DNA of 64,000 bases from Paenibacillus_E sp052115445 (GCF_052115445.1 NZ_JBFRGR010000028.1:20735-84734), one strand, 5' to 3'; positions 41,185-50,090 are shown, counted from the stretch's first letter. A program made the numbers and translations. Notes: generated by a model from the sequence alone, not told the origin.

Positions 41185-41397
41185 TTACTGTGGATTCGCA
41201 ATAATTTTCCCGTTTTGCCACTCGAATTCATACTCGAATTGTTCGGTGGAGTCATAAAGGGCTGGTGAGTACGAAGGAACAATGTGTTGCTCCATACGTT
41301 GATCCACGAGCTGATTGGGCTGACTCTCTTTGGCAGCAACACCTAGAACCGATAGGGACACTATACAGAAAAATACGAAACCTATTTTGGCTGTCAT
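41185..41397 (-). CDS. Small secreted protein
   Basis: A 70-aa product with an N-terminal signal sequence (MTAKIGFVFFCIVSLSVLGVAA) and a polar acidic mature part (KESQPNQLVDQRMEQ to the end FEWQNGKIIANPQ). The cysteine in VFFC is not in a good lipobox, so cleavage after VAA by signal peptidase I is more likely. GGAGG 9 nt upstream of ATG 41397 supports translation. It has no known family, and its neighbours face it on both sides, so it is a solitary gene. Confidence 0.55.
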   Translation of the reverse strand: MTAKIGFVFFCIVSLSVLGVAAKESQPNQLVDQRMEQHIVPSYSPALYDSTEQFEYEFEWQNGKIIANPQ

Positions 41398-41915
41398 CGT
41401 CGGATGCCTCCATTACAATAAGATATCTTCATCTTACGTTGCGTATGTCATTGCAGTATTAGCTGAAAGTAAAGAGATTGTATTACTTTTATTCTTACCC
41501 TACTCTCACAAGATGAAACAGGTGAGCTGTGTTAGTCGGATTTCCCCGAACTAAAACGAGGATTACTTGTCAAAAAAGGCCAATAGTTCGCTTTTGCCGA
41601 ATTAAATACCCATTTCCGCTGTGTAAGCGTTTTTTTTGGTCGATTTAGTAGGGCTATTTAGGACTAATTGGGTTGTAATGGCGCGGTCAGTGAAATTAAT
41701 TAGGCAATTTCGGACTAAAGTGTTCTGGTGGAGTAATTCATCAGTAACCCTCAAATTGGAAGCGTTTCCAAGTTTGTCAGACCCTTGCTTTAATTCATTT
41801 TGACCTCTGTTCAAACTCTTATAGTAAGAAATCATAGATTCATATATAATTTAGGAGAAAAATGTCGAAATCATAGATATAATCTACGTTTTACATAATG
41901 GGGGAGCAGGCTAGC
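41398..41915. other. Regulatory gap before the DUF2334 gene
   Basis: A 518-bp gap with no further gene. It holds the ribosome site of the leftward small gene, a cre-like palindrome (41756-41771), and a direct repeat GAAATCATAGAT at 41828-41839 and 41867-41878. Each repeat copy is followed by a TATAAT hexamer (41845-41850 and 41878-41883), so there may be two start sites or a repeated activator site. Short frames here lack ribosome sites. Confidence 0.5.
41756..41771. promoter_or_regulatory. Catabolite-responsive element (cre) candidate
   Basis: The perfect palindrome TTGGAAGCGTTTCCAA matches the CcpA cre pattern (TG-N-AA-N-CG-N-TT-N-CA) at its core. It lies 145-160 bp upstream of the DUF2334 gene, suggesting carbon catabolite control. 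Confidence 0.6.
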
Positions 41916-43835
41916 GTGAAACGTAAATTGTGGCAGCAAATTGGAATAGGGATCGTCGGAGGTGTTCTTGCAGCCATTGGGCTTGCCGCGTATATCCCTT
42001 TGAATACAGAGATGAATGACTCTCCGAATATGGGTAAGCGTCATGCTATGATTCGACTGGAGGATGTCGGACTTGGCGGCGACTACAACACGCTCGAAGG
42101 CCTAGGGAAATTGCGGGCCGTCATGACCTATATCGAGTCTGAGCATGTGCCTTTTCATGTTGCTGTGATTCCAAGAAGGATGAGTTTGCAAGATGACGGT
42201 GTCTGGAAGGAAAAAGGGATCGACGATCCGAATCCAGATGAAGTAGTAAGCGCATTCATTAAGCTTCTTCAACAGGCAGAGCATCAAGGCGGCGTATTGG
42301 GTATGCACGGGTACCGGCATCAATATGGCGAGACGTATCGCTCGGATGGTGAGCAAAATTCAGGAATAGGCTCAGAATTTAACATTAAAGATGCACCGGA
42401 AACGCAAGAGCTCTCTTATGCGGCGGAACGGATGAAAGAAAGCTTGGCTGCTTTTGCTGGCGCGGGTTTACATCCGGCGTTCTGGGAGTCTCCCCACTAT
42501 AAAGATACCCATGAGCAACAGGCGGTGTTTCGTTCCTTCGTCGGCCTTATGTATCAGCCTGATCTCTACGCCAAAAATGCCCGTGATGATATGAATACCT
42601 ATGATACGATTAATACGTACGGACAAGATAGTTTGGGTTCGGTCTATGTCCCTGCGCCATATCGCTATATAAGTGATGCTGAATCGGTTGACCGGATGTT
42701 GGAGAAGGCAGCGAAGGATGACGGACTAGCCTCCTTTTACTTCCATCCGTTTTTGGAGTTCTCGCACCTAGAGCCTGTAATGGCCGCAGATGGAAATCCA
42801 GAAGAGAAGGACGGTATTCCCGTCTATCAATATAAAGAGGGAGACACGGGCTCCTACCTGCATAAATTGATTACTGGCTTCAAAAAACTAGACTATCGCT
42901 GGATGTCGCTGCATGATATCGTCCCTTTCACCCCAGCGCATCGCGTGATGCTGCCACCTAGAACCAAGCTGCAAAATGTCATGTTTGGCGATGTTACAGG
43001 CCGTGGACATGCAGATGTCGTTGTACGTCAGCTGCATCGCGTTCTGGTTATTCCCGGGAGTTATGATATGCCGAGAAATCGCCCGCAGGAAGCTTCACAA
43101 GTATGGTTAAGAGAAACGTTTGCACCCGAGGAGTCACTCCTGCTTGTCGATGTGAATGGCGATGGGAAGCAAGATCTGCTCGCATATAACACAGAAACGG
43201 GAAATGTGCGGGTGGCCATAGCGGATAAGCGTCAGTTCTTGCCAGTCCGCACAATCGGCGCTTTGCCAATGGGACTTTCTTATGTTCGCGCGCTTCGATC
43301 TAGTCATGGCATGGGTTTAATTGCCAAAGGAGACAAGGGACTTGTGAAAGTTAACCTGTTGAATCAACAGTTGACATATACAGAGACAAACACAACGCTG
43401 CCCGCGGATGCAGAGATTTTCACGGCCCAAATGCAGGACACGGATGAAGATGATGATATCCTGTGCGTCTCACATAAGGATAGACGTGTATCCATTATGT
43501 ATCATCAAGGGCAAGGGATGTTCGCTGAGCCCCAGACGGCAGGCGGGGTTTCCTTTGGAAATAGCGACCAACTGTTAGTCGGCGATACGAATGGCGACGG
43601 GCGAAGCGATTTAATTGCCTACACGGCCGAGACGGGCATTTGGCGGGTATTCCAGAACGAGGGAGGGAACCATTTCCAGCCGCTGGACAATGAATTTGGC
43701 CCTTGGGCACAAGGGAAGGAACGGCGGGCAATGATCGCTGATTTTGACGGCAATCAGAAGCTGGATATTGGCTCCTATAACGAAACGGAGCATGTGCTGG
43801 ATTTGGCGCTTTCGTTTCGAAGCGGAACGCCGTAG
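41916..43835 (+). CDS. DUF2334 polysaccharide-deacetylase-like protein with FG-GAP/VCBS repeats
   Basis: A 639-aa exported or membrane-anchored protein. GTG 41916 lies 9 nt after GGGGGAG (41900-41906); the frame also contains ATG 41898, which overlaps that site. One N-terminal hydrophobic helix (QIGIGIVGGVLAAIGLAAYI). Residues 45-340: DUF2334, a NodB-like deacetylase fold, with HAMIRLEDVG as the metal-site aspartate segment, GVLGMHGYRHQYGE as the H-x3-H-type motif and FYFHPFLEF. Residues 350-635: calcium-type propeller repeats (LLVDVNGDGKQDLLAYN, VGDTNGDGRSDLIAYT, ADFDGNQKLDIGSYN). Likely function: remodelling a secreted or wall polysaccharide under carbon control (cre upstream). Confidence 0.85.
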   Translation: MKRKLWQQIGIGIVGGVLAAIGLAAYIPLNTEMNDSPNMGKRHAMIRLEDVGLGGDYNTLEGLGKLRAVMTYIESEHVPFHVAVIPRRMSLQDDGVWKEKGIDDPNPDEVVSAFIKLLQQAEHQGGVLGMHGYRHQYGETYRSDGEQNSGIGSEFNIKDAPETQELSYAAERMKESLAAFAGAGLHPAFWESPHYKDTHEQQAVFRSFVGLMYQPDLYAKNARDDMNTYDTINTYGQDSLGSVYVPAPYRYISDAESVDRMLEKAAKDDGLASFYFHPFLEFSHLEPVMAADGNPEEKDGIPVYQYKEGDTGSYLHKLITGFKKLDYRWMSLHDIVPFTPAHRVMLPPRTKLQNVMFGDVTGRGHADVVVRQLHRVLVIPGSYDMPRNRPQEASQVWLRETFAPEESLLLVDVNGDGKQDLLAYNTETGNVRVAIADKRQFLPVRTIGALPMGLSYVRALRSSHGMGLIAKGDKGLVKVNLLNQQLTYTETNTTLPADAEIFTAQMQDTDEDDDILCVSHKDRRVSIMYHQGQGMFAEPQTAGGVSFGNSDQLLVGDTNGDGRSDLIAYTAETGIWRVFQNEGGNHFQPLDNEFGPWAQGKERRAMIADFDGNQKLDIGSYNETEHVLDLALSFRSGTP

Positions 43836-43839
43836 TCAT

Positions 43840-43875
43840 AAGAAAAAAGCACCCTGAAGGGTGCTTTTTTCTTTG
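43840..43875 (+). terminator. Terminator after the DUF2334 gene
   Basis: GCACCC (43849-43854) and GGGTGC (43859-43864), loop TGAA, flanked by A6 and T6. Confidence 0.9.
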
Positions 43876-43976
43876 TGAATTGACCAGAGCGTGTACCATG
43901 CAATCTGATATAATAGGAAGCGTACATACGAGATCATAGACCACTAGAACAGTCATCATATGGAGGTTACAACGCA

Positions 43977-44834
43977 ATGGTAAACGCAATCCTAAGCTTT
44001 TGTGTCAAAAAACAAATTGTCCGTGCAGGCATTTTCGTTCTGCTTATCATGGTGACGTCGGCATGTTCGTCATCACAAGTAGATGTTGATATTGCAACAC
44101 CTTCCGCAGCAGCGTCCGCGTCTAACAAGGCAACCGTCAAGGGATCGGATAAATCTGCGGTAAATAAGCGAATTCCCGCAAAAGTAGTTCGGGTCGTTGA
44201 TGGTGATACCATGAAGGTTTCTTTTACCGAGGGTGGCAAAGCCAAAGAGGAAACGATCCGTTTGTTGCTTGTAGATACGCCAGAAAGCGTGGATCCCGAG
44301 AAGCCTGTTCAGCCTTTTGCGCTGGAAGCGTCCAACTATGCCAAAACGATGCTCACAGGCAAAGACGTTCAGCTGGAACTGGATGTATCGGAGCGGGATA
44401 AATATGGTCGGTTGCTATGCTATCTCTACATAGGGGATAACATGTTCAACGAGCTGCTGCTCGAATATGGCTACGCCAGAGTTGCGTACATCTACCCGCC
44501 TAACGTGAAATATGTGGATCAGTTCCGTGAGATTCAGAAGAAAGCACAGCAGAAGGCTTTGAATATCTGGAGCGTGGAAAATTATGCCCAAGAGGATGGG
44601 TATCATGAGGGTGTGGTGAAGGGGAGCGCAACGCCATCGGCAAAGTCAACCACAACGGCAGCTCCGAAACCCGTCACTACATCGCAACCATCGACAACAA
44701 CGACATCGAAACCATCGGTGATTTACAACTCCTGCAAGGAGGCCAATGCGGCTGGTGCTTATAAAATCAAAAAAGGCGAGCCAGGCTACAGCGCAAAGTT
44801 AGATGGAGACAACGATGGTATTGCATGTGAGTAA
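43977..44834 (+). CDS. Lipoprotein thermonuclease with Excalibur domain
   Basis: A 285-aa surface nuclease. The signal sequence ends in a lipobox (LLIMVTSAC, cysteine at residue 30), so it is lipid-anchored. Residues 65-200: staphylococcal nuclease fold with AKVVRVVDGDTMKVSF, IRLLLVDTPESVDP and DVSERDKYGRLLCYLYIGD, which hold the catalytic Arg/Glu/Asp set. A Thr/Ser/Pro-rich linker follows (about 215-245), then a C-terminal Excalibur calcium-binding domain (SCKEANAAGAYKIKKGEPGYSAKLDGDNDGIACE). It probably degrades extracellular DNA for nutrient use or competence. Confidence 0.93.
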   Translation: MVNAILSFCVKKQIVRAGIFVLLIMVTSACSSSQVDVDIATPSAAASASNKATVKGSDKSAVNKRIPAKVVRVVDGDTMKVSFTEGGKAKEETIRLLLVDTPESVDPEKPVQPFALEASNYAKTMLTGKDVQLELDVSERDKYGRLLCYLYIGDNMFNELLLEYGYARVAYIYPPNVKYVDQFREIQKKAQQKALNIWSVENYAQEDGYHEGVVKGSATPSAKSTTTAAPKPVTTSQPSTTTTSKPSVIYNSCKEANAAGAYKIKKGEPGYSAKLDGDNDGIACE

Positions 44835-44846
44835 TGATAACCGGAT

Positions 44847-45038
44847 TAGATGGATTTTCTCCCGCTATTTTTGAGTGTTTTGGTAAGTTGGGATGAATAA
44901 ATGGATTTCCTACATCTAAATTCATACATTTTGGCCGAAAAGTGAGATTGGCGCGAAAACAACTGTATGTTTTCCAGTTAAAGTGAGATGCGGCAGGGAA
45001 TCGTCGAAATTAACTACGTATTTTCCAGTTATTTGATA
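44847..45038 (+). repeat. Intergenic four-box repeat, copy 3
   Basis: Boxes begin at 44848, 44899, 44961 and 45012 with the same 0/51/113/164 offsets as copies 1 and 2. Right ends read CCGCTA, CATCTA, CAGTTA, CAGTTA. The third box is AACTGTATGTTTTCCAGTTA. It lies between the convergent nuclease and MFS genes and makes up most of that 304-bp gap. Confidence 0.75.
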
Positions 45039-45100
45039 AGTGGAGCCTAACTGGGAGTTGTCTCAGCCGCAACAGATACGGCATCCCTGCAAATGTTGAA

Positions 45101-45126
45101 AAAAAGCACCCTCACGGGTGCTTTTT
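45101..45126. terminator. Bidirectional terminator for the MFS gene and nuclease gene
   Basis: A perfect 11-bp stem (45101-45111 with 45116-45126, loop TCAC) with A5 and T5 at its ends. Confidence 0.85.
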
Positions 45127-45138
45127 CTAATTCTTAGC

Positions 45139-46410
45139 CTACTGCACCGCAGTTTGCTTATCATACTGATTAAACATCATGTTGTAGATGGCTGCCGACA
45201 ATACAGCAAGTGCCGCCAACAAGATGAACGTCCAGGTAAAGCCGATCCAACTGCTGATTGGGATAGATAGCGGTGCTATGGTGCGCCCGAGCGTATAACG
45301 CAAGCTAGAAGCAGCAAAATATTGGCCGCGGATATGATCCGGCGCCAGTCTGGACACGAAGGCTTGCTGTGGTCCTGCGGACATGAGCTCGGCAAGCGTG
45401 AAGACGGCTATCGCGATAGTTAATCCCCAGAAGGTGGACATCTGGCAGAACATCACCATGCCGAGCGCGTAGAAAAGGGCCCCGCCGATGAACACATAGC
45501 GATCGCGATACGCCAGCATCCATTTGGTCACGATGACGGTGAAGAGAGCAACGAATAAACCATTTTCGGAGACGATTAAACCGAATAGCTGCTTACCAGT
45601 GAGCTGGAGATCCCAGTCATGGTAGGAGAAAATCGTCGTGAGCGGCATCGTTTCTTCCAAGAAGACGGGAAAAAGCAAGTCGAGCTGCATGAAGGTCTGC
45701 GAAAGCAGCACACCAGCGATGACGAACAGCAGGAATACGCGGTCTGTGGCAATGATTTTGTAGTCGCGCAGCTGCACCGCGATGGCATGGTACCAAGGGG
45801 TGCCAGCTTGTGAGCGATGGCGATCCGCTAGCTGTTTCGGCAGTGTTTCGTTTAAGCGTCGTGCCATCATGAGTGCGAGTAACACGCAAACGACAGCAGC
45901 CGCGGCCAGCACGAGATATGGATTGTCCTTATACAGGAGGGAGCCGAGCAAAGGCCCTACAACGACAGCCATGTTCGCGGCTGTATAGAAGATGGCGAAT
46001 ACGCTGGAGCGATGCTCCTCGTCCACGACATCCGCCACCATAGCTTGGCTGGCAGGCCAATACAACGAGCCGCAAAAGCTAGCGAAGCTGAAGCCAATGA
46101 AGCTCATAATGGGCATGGCCAGCCATGGAGAAGCGGCTAGAGCGAAGATCCCGTAGCCCAGCGCTTGTCCCAAAGCGGCGATCACCATCATTCGTTTGCG
46201 CCCGAAGCGATCCGCACTGTACCCACCGAGCAAATTGCCGAACACAGAAAGCGCCTGCGATAAGACGAGAAGAATACCTGTCCAACCTTTCCCGAAGGAA
46301 TTGGCGAAATAGATGGATAAGAACGGAAAGAATGCCCAAAAAATAACGTTAAAAGCGGTTTCTCCGCCGAGGCGGATTTTTAAATTAATATCCCAATCTT
46401 TGATCTTCAT
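45139..46410 (-). CDS. MFS drug/solute efflux transporter
   Basis: A 423-aa, 12-helix major-facilitator protein. The loop 2-3 motif A is clear (GNLLGGYSADRFGRKRMM), and a middle cytoplasmic loop (residues about 195-215, RRLNETLPKQLADRHRSQ) splits the two halves. It resembles the MdtH/YttB group of proton-coupled exporters. Substrate unknown. An AGAGGT site lies about 16 nt before ATG, weaker than usual. It is monocistronic. Confidence 0.9.
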   Translation of the reverse strand: MKIKDWDINLKIRLGGETAFNVIFWAFFPFLSIYFANSFGKGWTGILLVLSQALSVFGNLLGGYSADRFGRKRMMVIAALGQALGYGIFALAASPWLAMPIMSFIGFSFASFCGSLYWPASQAMVADVVDEEHRSSVFAIFYTAANMAVVVGPLLGSLLYKDNPYLVLAAAAVVCVLLALMMARRLNETLPKQLADRHRSQAGTPWYHAIAVQLRDYKIIATDRVFLLFVIAGVLLSQTFMQLDLLFPVFLEETMPLTTIFSYHDWDLQLTGKQLFGLIVSENGLFVALFTVIVTKWMLAYRDRYVFIGGALFYALGMVMFCQMSTFWGLTIAIAVFTLAELMSAGPQQAFVSRLAPDHIRGQYFAASSLRYTLGRTIAPLSIPISSWIGFTWTFILLAALAVLSAAIYNMMFNQYDKQTAVQ

Positions 46411-46522
46411 TATTTAATTTACCTCTGGTTAATTTAAGTATCTCCCTATCATACTACCAATCTTCGTGCGGAGACAAGACGGCTGGGAGAATGAATGGTT
46501 CCTGTTGTACCAAATATTAATG

Positions 46523-46563
46523 GGAAAAGGAGCTTGCCACAGATGATCTGTGACAGGCTCCTT
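46523..46563 (-). terminator. Terminator of the secreted-protein gene
   Basis: A long stem with AAGGAGC (46527-46533) and GCTCCTT (46557-46563) at the base and CACAGAT/ATCTGTG at the top; T-rich on the minus-strand exit side. Confidence 0.7.
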
Positions 46564-46569
46564 CTCATT

Positions 46570-47406
46570 TTAATCGAGGGTAATCGAGGTGATACTCCCA
46601 TTCGTCTTAAAATCTTGCGTATACGTCACCACGGCTTTGGCCGTTATGGTGCCAGTAGGTCCAGTGATGCTAACTGTTGGCGTGGAGGAATAGCCAGCAC
46701 CCGGATTCGTGATCGTAATGCCTGTTACCACACCATCCGAGACGATGGCTGTTGCGGTTGCGGAGGTTTTATGCCAAGTTGCCGTTCGATTCCCGTTGTA
46801 GCGGTAGAAATTAGATACTTCGTCCAGACGCTCGTTGGTGATGCCGTAAGGCCCAAGTACCTTCAGTAAAGCGGCTTTGTTTCGTTGTGCGAGCTCATGA
46901 CTTGGTTGGCTGTCTAACCCAGATGGCGTCACTCCGCTAAAAGCTGTTCGAAACACCTCAGTAGGTACGCCGAGAGCGGCGGCAATCAGCACAACGGGCC
47001 GTCCTTTATCCTGAGGATCTGTTATGAGACCACCTGAAATGACGACGGAATAAGTAGAAGGATTCGTAATTCCGTTGGTTGCTTCCCCATTCGAAGGATT
47101 TGAGCTTACCGGCGGGCTTGCTGGTGCTTCTGCTCGTCCTCCTTCTCCTTGCCCCGGGCAATCCAAACCGTCGTGGTTAGGTGGAGGTGGATTTTCACCA
47201 TTTACGCGAGGGCCACCTGGCTTGCCGGCTTCCCCTTGCTTTGGCTTAGGTTTTGCTGGCTTATCCTGTGTTGGGGCTGTAGTCGTTGTTTGCTCGGATT
47301 CTGGTGCTGCTAATGCCTTGCTGTTAGCTCCTAAAGCAATAACACCACTGCCTGCTAATACAACGGTTAATGCGCTTGCGAGGATGATTTTCGTTTTTGT
47401 GTTCAT
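46570..47406 (-). CDS. Secreted protein next to a two-component system
   Basis: A 278-aa protein of unknown function. ATG 47406 (MNTKTKIILASALTVVLAG) follows AAAGGAAG; signal cleavage after KALA-A is likely. Residues 40-110 are Pro/Gly/Thr-rich and disordered (KPKPKQGEAGKPGGPRVN). A central region (STYSVVISGGLITDPQDKGRPVVLIAAALGVPTEVFRTAFSGV) is followed by helices and a C-terminal beta segment with VTGITITNPGAGYSSTPTVSI, a motif also seen in phage and bacterial surface proteins. The gene is divergent from the OmpR-type regulator at 47547, which probably regulates it. Confidence 0.75.
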   Translation of the reverse strand: MNTKTKIILASALTVVLAGSGVIALGANSKALAAPESEQTTTTAPTQDKPAKPKPKQGEAGKPGGPRVNGENPPPPNHDGLDCPGQGEGGRAEAPASPPVSSNPSNGEATNGITNPSTYSVVISGGLITDPQDKGRPVVLIAAALGVPTEVFRTAFSGVTPSGLDSQPSHELAQRNKAALLKVLGPYGITNERLDEVSNFYRYNGNRTATWHKTSATATAIVSDGVVTGITITNPGAGYSSTPTVSITGPTGTITAKAVVTYTQDFKTNGSITSITLD

Positions 47407-47546
47407 GGGGATCTTCCTTTCGTTTTCGTAGATTGGTTGTTCCATGAGACCTATCTTAACCCCACTTGGTGAAATTACGGTGAAAGCCCGAAGGCGATAG
47501 ATTATACTTAATCGTAATAGAGCGAACGAGAGATGGTGGTTTATCG

Positions 47547-48221
47547 ATGAAGCTTTTATTAGCGGAAGATGACGTGAAATTAGGCGAGCTAACGACGTAT
47601 ATGTTGAAAAAGAAGACCGGATGCAGCGTCGATTGGGTGCAAACGGGGAACGATGCCTTCGCCTATGCCGCAGCCTCTAGCTATGATGTGGTCATTCTCG
47701 ATTGGATGATGCCCGATGGAGATGGGCGCGACACCTGTGCTAGGCTGCGCCAGGCTGGATATCGAGGAGCTATTCTTATGCTCACGGCCAAAGACGGGCT
47801 GCGAGATCGGGTTGAAGGGCTGGATGCGGGGGCGGACGATTATCTCGTGAAGCCTTTTGAAATGGACGAGCTGTTGGCGCGCTTGCGGGCGCTGATGCGC
47901 AGAAGCTTTGCTCCTTTGCAGGATGACGTTGTGCGAGTGGGAGAGTTGGAGCTGCAGCGGACGAATCAGATAGTTCGGCAGGGCGGTCAAGAGATTCAGT
48001 TGTCTCCGCGTGAGTTTCAGATTTTGGACCTGCTGCTGCAGAATAAAGGGCGGACGCTTACGCGTGAGGTTATTTTAGATAAAGTATGGGGCTTAGATGC
48101 CGACGTGAATTTAAAATCGATCGATGCGATCGTTAAATTAATTCGTAAGAAGCTGGAGTCTTCCGATGCGCGGGAGCTCATTCAGAGCGTGAGAGGCGTA
48201 GGGTATAAAATTGAAGCGTAA
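47547..48221 (+). CDS. OmpR-family response regulator
   Basis: A 224-aa regulator: receiver domain with LLAEDDVKLG, phospho-aspartate in VILDWMMPDGDG (near residue 51), LTAKDG and YLVKPFEMDELLARL; winged-helix output from about 125 (LSPREFQILDLLLQNKGRTLTREVILDKVWG, VDAIVKLIRKKL-type helix, VRGVGYKIEA). The partner kinase starts 11 nt before its end, so they are coupled. The linked divergent secreted protein is its most likely target. Input signal unknown. Confidence 0.95.
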   Translation: MKLLLAEDDVKLGELTTYMLKKKTGCSVDWVQTGNDAFAYAAASSYDVVILDWMMPDGDGRDTCARLRQAGYRGAILMLTAKDGLRDRVEGLDAGADDYLVKPFEMDELLARLRALMRRSFAPLQDDVVRVGELELQRTNQIVRQGGQEIQLSPREFQILDLLLQNKGRTLTREVILDKVWGLDADVNLKSIDAIVKLIRKKLESSDARELIQSVRGVGYKIEA

Positions 48222-49596
48222 CAAGAGCTGGCTGAACAAGCGCATGTCTGAAGGGAATTTATTTGACCAGACACGCCATAAACTTACGCTGCAATATAGC
48301 GGCGTGTTGATGATCTTTCTCGGGTTATTCGTTGTCATTGTGTATGCTTTGTTATATGTGTTCATCTGGAGCGACCAACGGTCTCATCTGACGGAGTTGA
48401 CGAATAGTGAGCTGCAAGTTTTGCAGAAATGGGTGGATGGGGACACCAATCCGAAACGTCAGCCACCACGCTCTGTGGAAGATGCCTTCTCGATCAGCGC
48501 GGATCAATCGTTCTATTACCTCATTTCCGATACAGGGGCTGTGCAATTAGGTGATGAAACGCAGCCGGAATTGCGAGAGCAGATGATGGCTTTAATCGCG
48601 AAGGGGCAGTTCAAGGGAGAGCGAACTCAGCAAACGACCTTGCAGACGTTCGACCAACCTTCGGTGGACGTCCAAGGTCGGCCGCAACACGGGGAGGATG
48701 CCCGGTTTCTCGTGACCAGTCGGGAACTTAAGAAGAAAGGACAGTTGATCGGTACCTTATATGTGGGGAAGGAGGTCACCTTTCAGCATCAGCTGTTTCG
48801 CTTATTGCTCATCCTGATGCTAGGAATGGCGCTGCTCTTCTTTGTACTCGCGCTGTGGTTCAGTCATCGTATGGCGCGAAGAGCGATCATCCCGATTGCC
48901 AAAACGTATGAGCGGCAACGCGAGTTCGTTGCCGATGCTTCGCATGAGCTGCGTACCCCGCTCAGCGTCATGCTCACCTCCATCGAGGCGCTGCAGCTCG
49001 ATGCGGATGAAGACAATCCCTTCACGAATAACGTGCTGAAGAGTATGAAGGATGAGGTCAACGCCATCACAAGGCTGACCAGTGAGCTGCTGCAGCTGGC
49101 GCGGTCGGATGCGGAAGAGTTCGAGCTGGAGCGTTCTAGTTTTCAGTTGAAACCAGTCGCCGAAAGTGTAATTGAGAAGCTGCTTCCCGCAGCGCAAGCT
49201 AAAGGCATGGCGCTGAAGCTGCATGTGGCTGAAGAGCTGACCGTGGAGTGGGATCGAAGCAAATTGACGCAATTGCTGGTAATTCTTATCGATAATGCGA
49301 TTAAATATACGCTGGATGGTGGAGATGTACACATTAGCCTCGCGGAGAAAGTGGAAAAAGGTGCCCGCTTTCTCACGCTCGACGTGAGGGATAACGGAAT
49401 GGGGATCGCGCCTGAGGCGCTGCCGCGTGTTTTTGACCGGTTTTACCGGCAGGATAAGGCTCGAACCCGGCAAGTTGGCGGTCATGGCCTTGGACTAGCC
49501 ATCGCGAAGAACCTTGTGGATGCCGCGCAAGGGACGATCCAGGTGGAAAGCCAGCAGGGGGTAGGGAGCACGTTTCGCGTGCAGATCCCTGTGTAG
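48211..49596 (+). CDS. Membrane sensor histidine kinase
   Basis: A 461-aa kinase. TTG 48211 lies about 8 nt after a GAGGCGTAGGG ribosome site and overlaps the regulator; the next ATG (48244) has none. Two transmembrane helices (about 30-52 and 195-218) enclose an extracellular domain of about 140 aa. HisKA with FVADASHELRTPLSVMLTSIEAL (phospho-histidine near 249), N box LIDNAIKYT, then DNGMGIAPEALPRVFDRFYRQDKAR and GHGLGLAIAKNLV of the ATPase. No PAS or HAMP is obvious. It is followed directly by a 51-bp repeat array. Confidence 0.94.
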   Translation: MKRNKSWLNKRMSEGNLFDQTRHKLTLQYSGVLMIFLGLFVVIVYALLYVFIWSDQRSHLTELTNSELQVLQKWVDGDTNPKRQPPRSVEDAFSISADQSFYYLISDTGAVQLGDETQPELREQMMALIAKGQFKGERTQQTTLQTFDQPSVDVQGRPQHGEDARFLVTSRELKKKGQLIGTLYVGKEVTFQHQLFRLLLILMLGMALLFFVLALWFSHRMARRAIIPIAKTYERQREFVADASHELRTPLSVMLTSIEALQLDADEDNPFTNNVLKSMKDEVNAITRLTSELLQLARSDAEEFELERSSFQLKPVAESVIEKLLPAAQAKGMALKLHVAEELTVEWDRSKLTQLLVILIDNAIKYTLDGGDVHISLAEKVEKGARFLTLDVRDNGMGIAPEALPRVFDRFYRQDKARTRQVGGHGLGLAIAKNLVDAAQGTIQVESQQGVGSTFRVQIPV

Positions 49597-49597
49597 G

Positions 49598-49997
49598 CAA
49601 AACCGACTAATTCTGGTGAAACGGAGCTAAAATCCCAGAGTTAGTCTACAAAACCGACTAACTCTAGAGGAACGGAGCGGAAATCCCAGAGTTAGTCTAA
49701 AAAACCGACTAACTCTAGAGGAACGGAGCGGAAATCCCAGAGTTAGTCTACAAAACCGACTAACTCTGGTGAAACGAAGCTGAAATCCCAGAGTTAGTCT
49801 ACAAACCGACTAACTCTAGAGGAACGAAGCAAAAATCCCAGAGTTAGTCTGCAAAACCGACTAACTCTGGAGGAACGGAGCAAAAATCCCAGAGTTAGTC
49901 TACAAAACCGACTAACTCTAGAGGAACAGAGCTAAAATTCCAGAGATAGTCTACAAAACCGACTAACTCCGGTGAAACGGAGCCAGTAGCCCAGAAT
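49598..49997 (+). repeat. Tandem array of eight 51-bp hairpin repeats
   Basis: Unit landmarks (the G of CGACTAA) fall at 49605, 49656, 49707, 49758, 49808, 49859, 49910 and 49961, so the period is 51 bp with one 50-bp step. Each unit has GACTAACTCT and AGAGTTAGTC as 10-bp inverted arms around a 25-26-bp loop with a GGAACGGAGC core; the loop varies (AGAGG, GGTGA), and the last unit is degraded. There are no unique spacers, so it is not a CRISPR. It lies between the kinase stop and the reductase promoter. Confidence 0.9.
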
Positions 49998-50042
49998 CCC
50001 CTGCTGTCCCATGGCATCGCAATGCGTTCAGCATTATTTCAG

Positions 50043-50090
50043 TTGATAAAATCATCAAAACGCAGTATCATTTATTAATAATGATTCTCA
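50043..50090 (+). promoter_or_regulatory. Promoter with Fur box before the ferredoxin-NADP reductase
   Basis: TTGATA (50043-50048), 17 nt, TATCAT (50066-50071). TAATAATGATTCTCA (50076-50090) matches the 15-bp Fur 7-1-7 core TGATAATNATTATCA at 12 of 14 defined positions and lies on the expected start site, as for iron-repressed genes. Confidence 0.65.

Noticed and set aside
49598..49997. CRISPR array
   Set aside because: Units follow one another with no variable spacers, and no cas gene is in the window.
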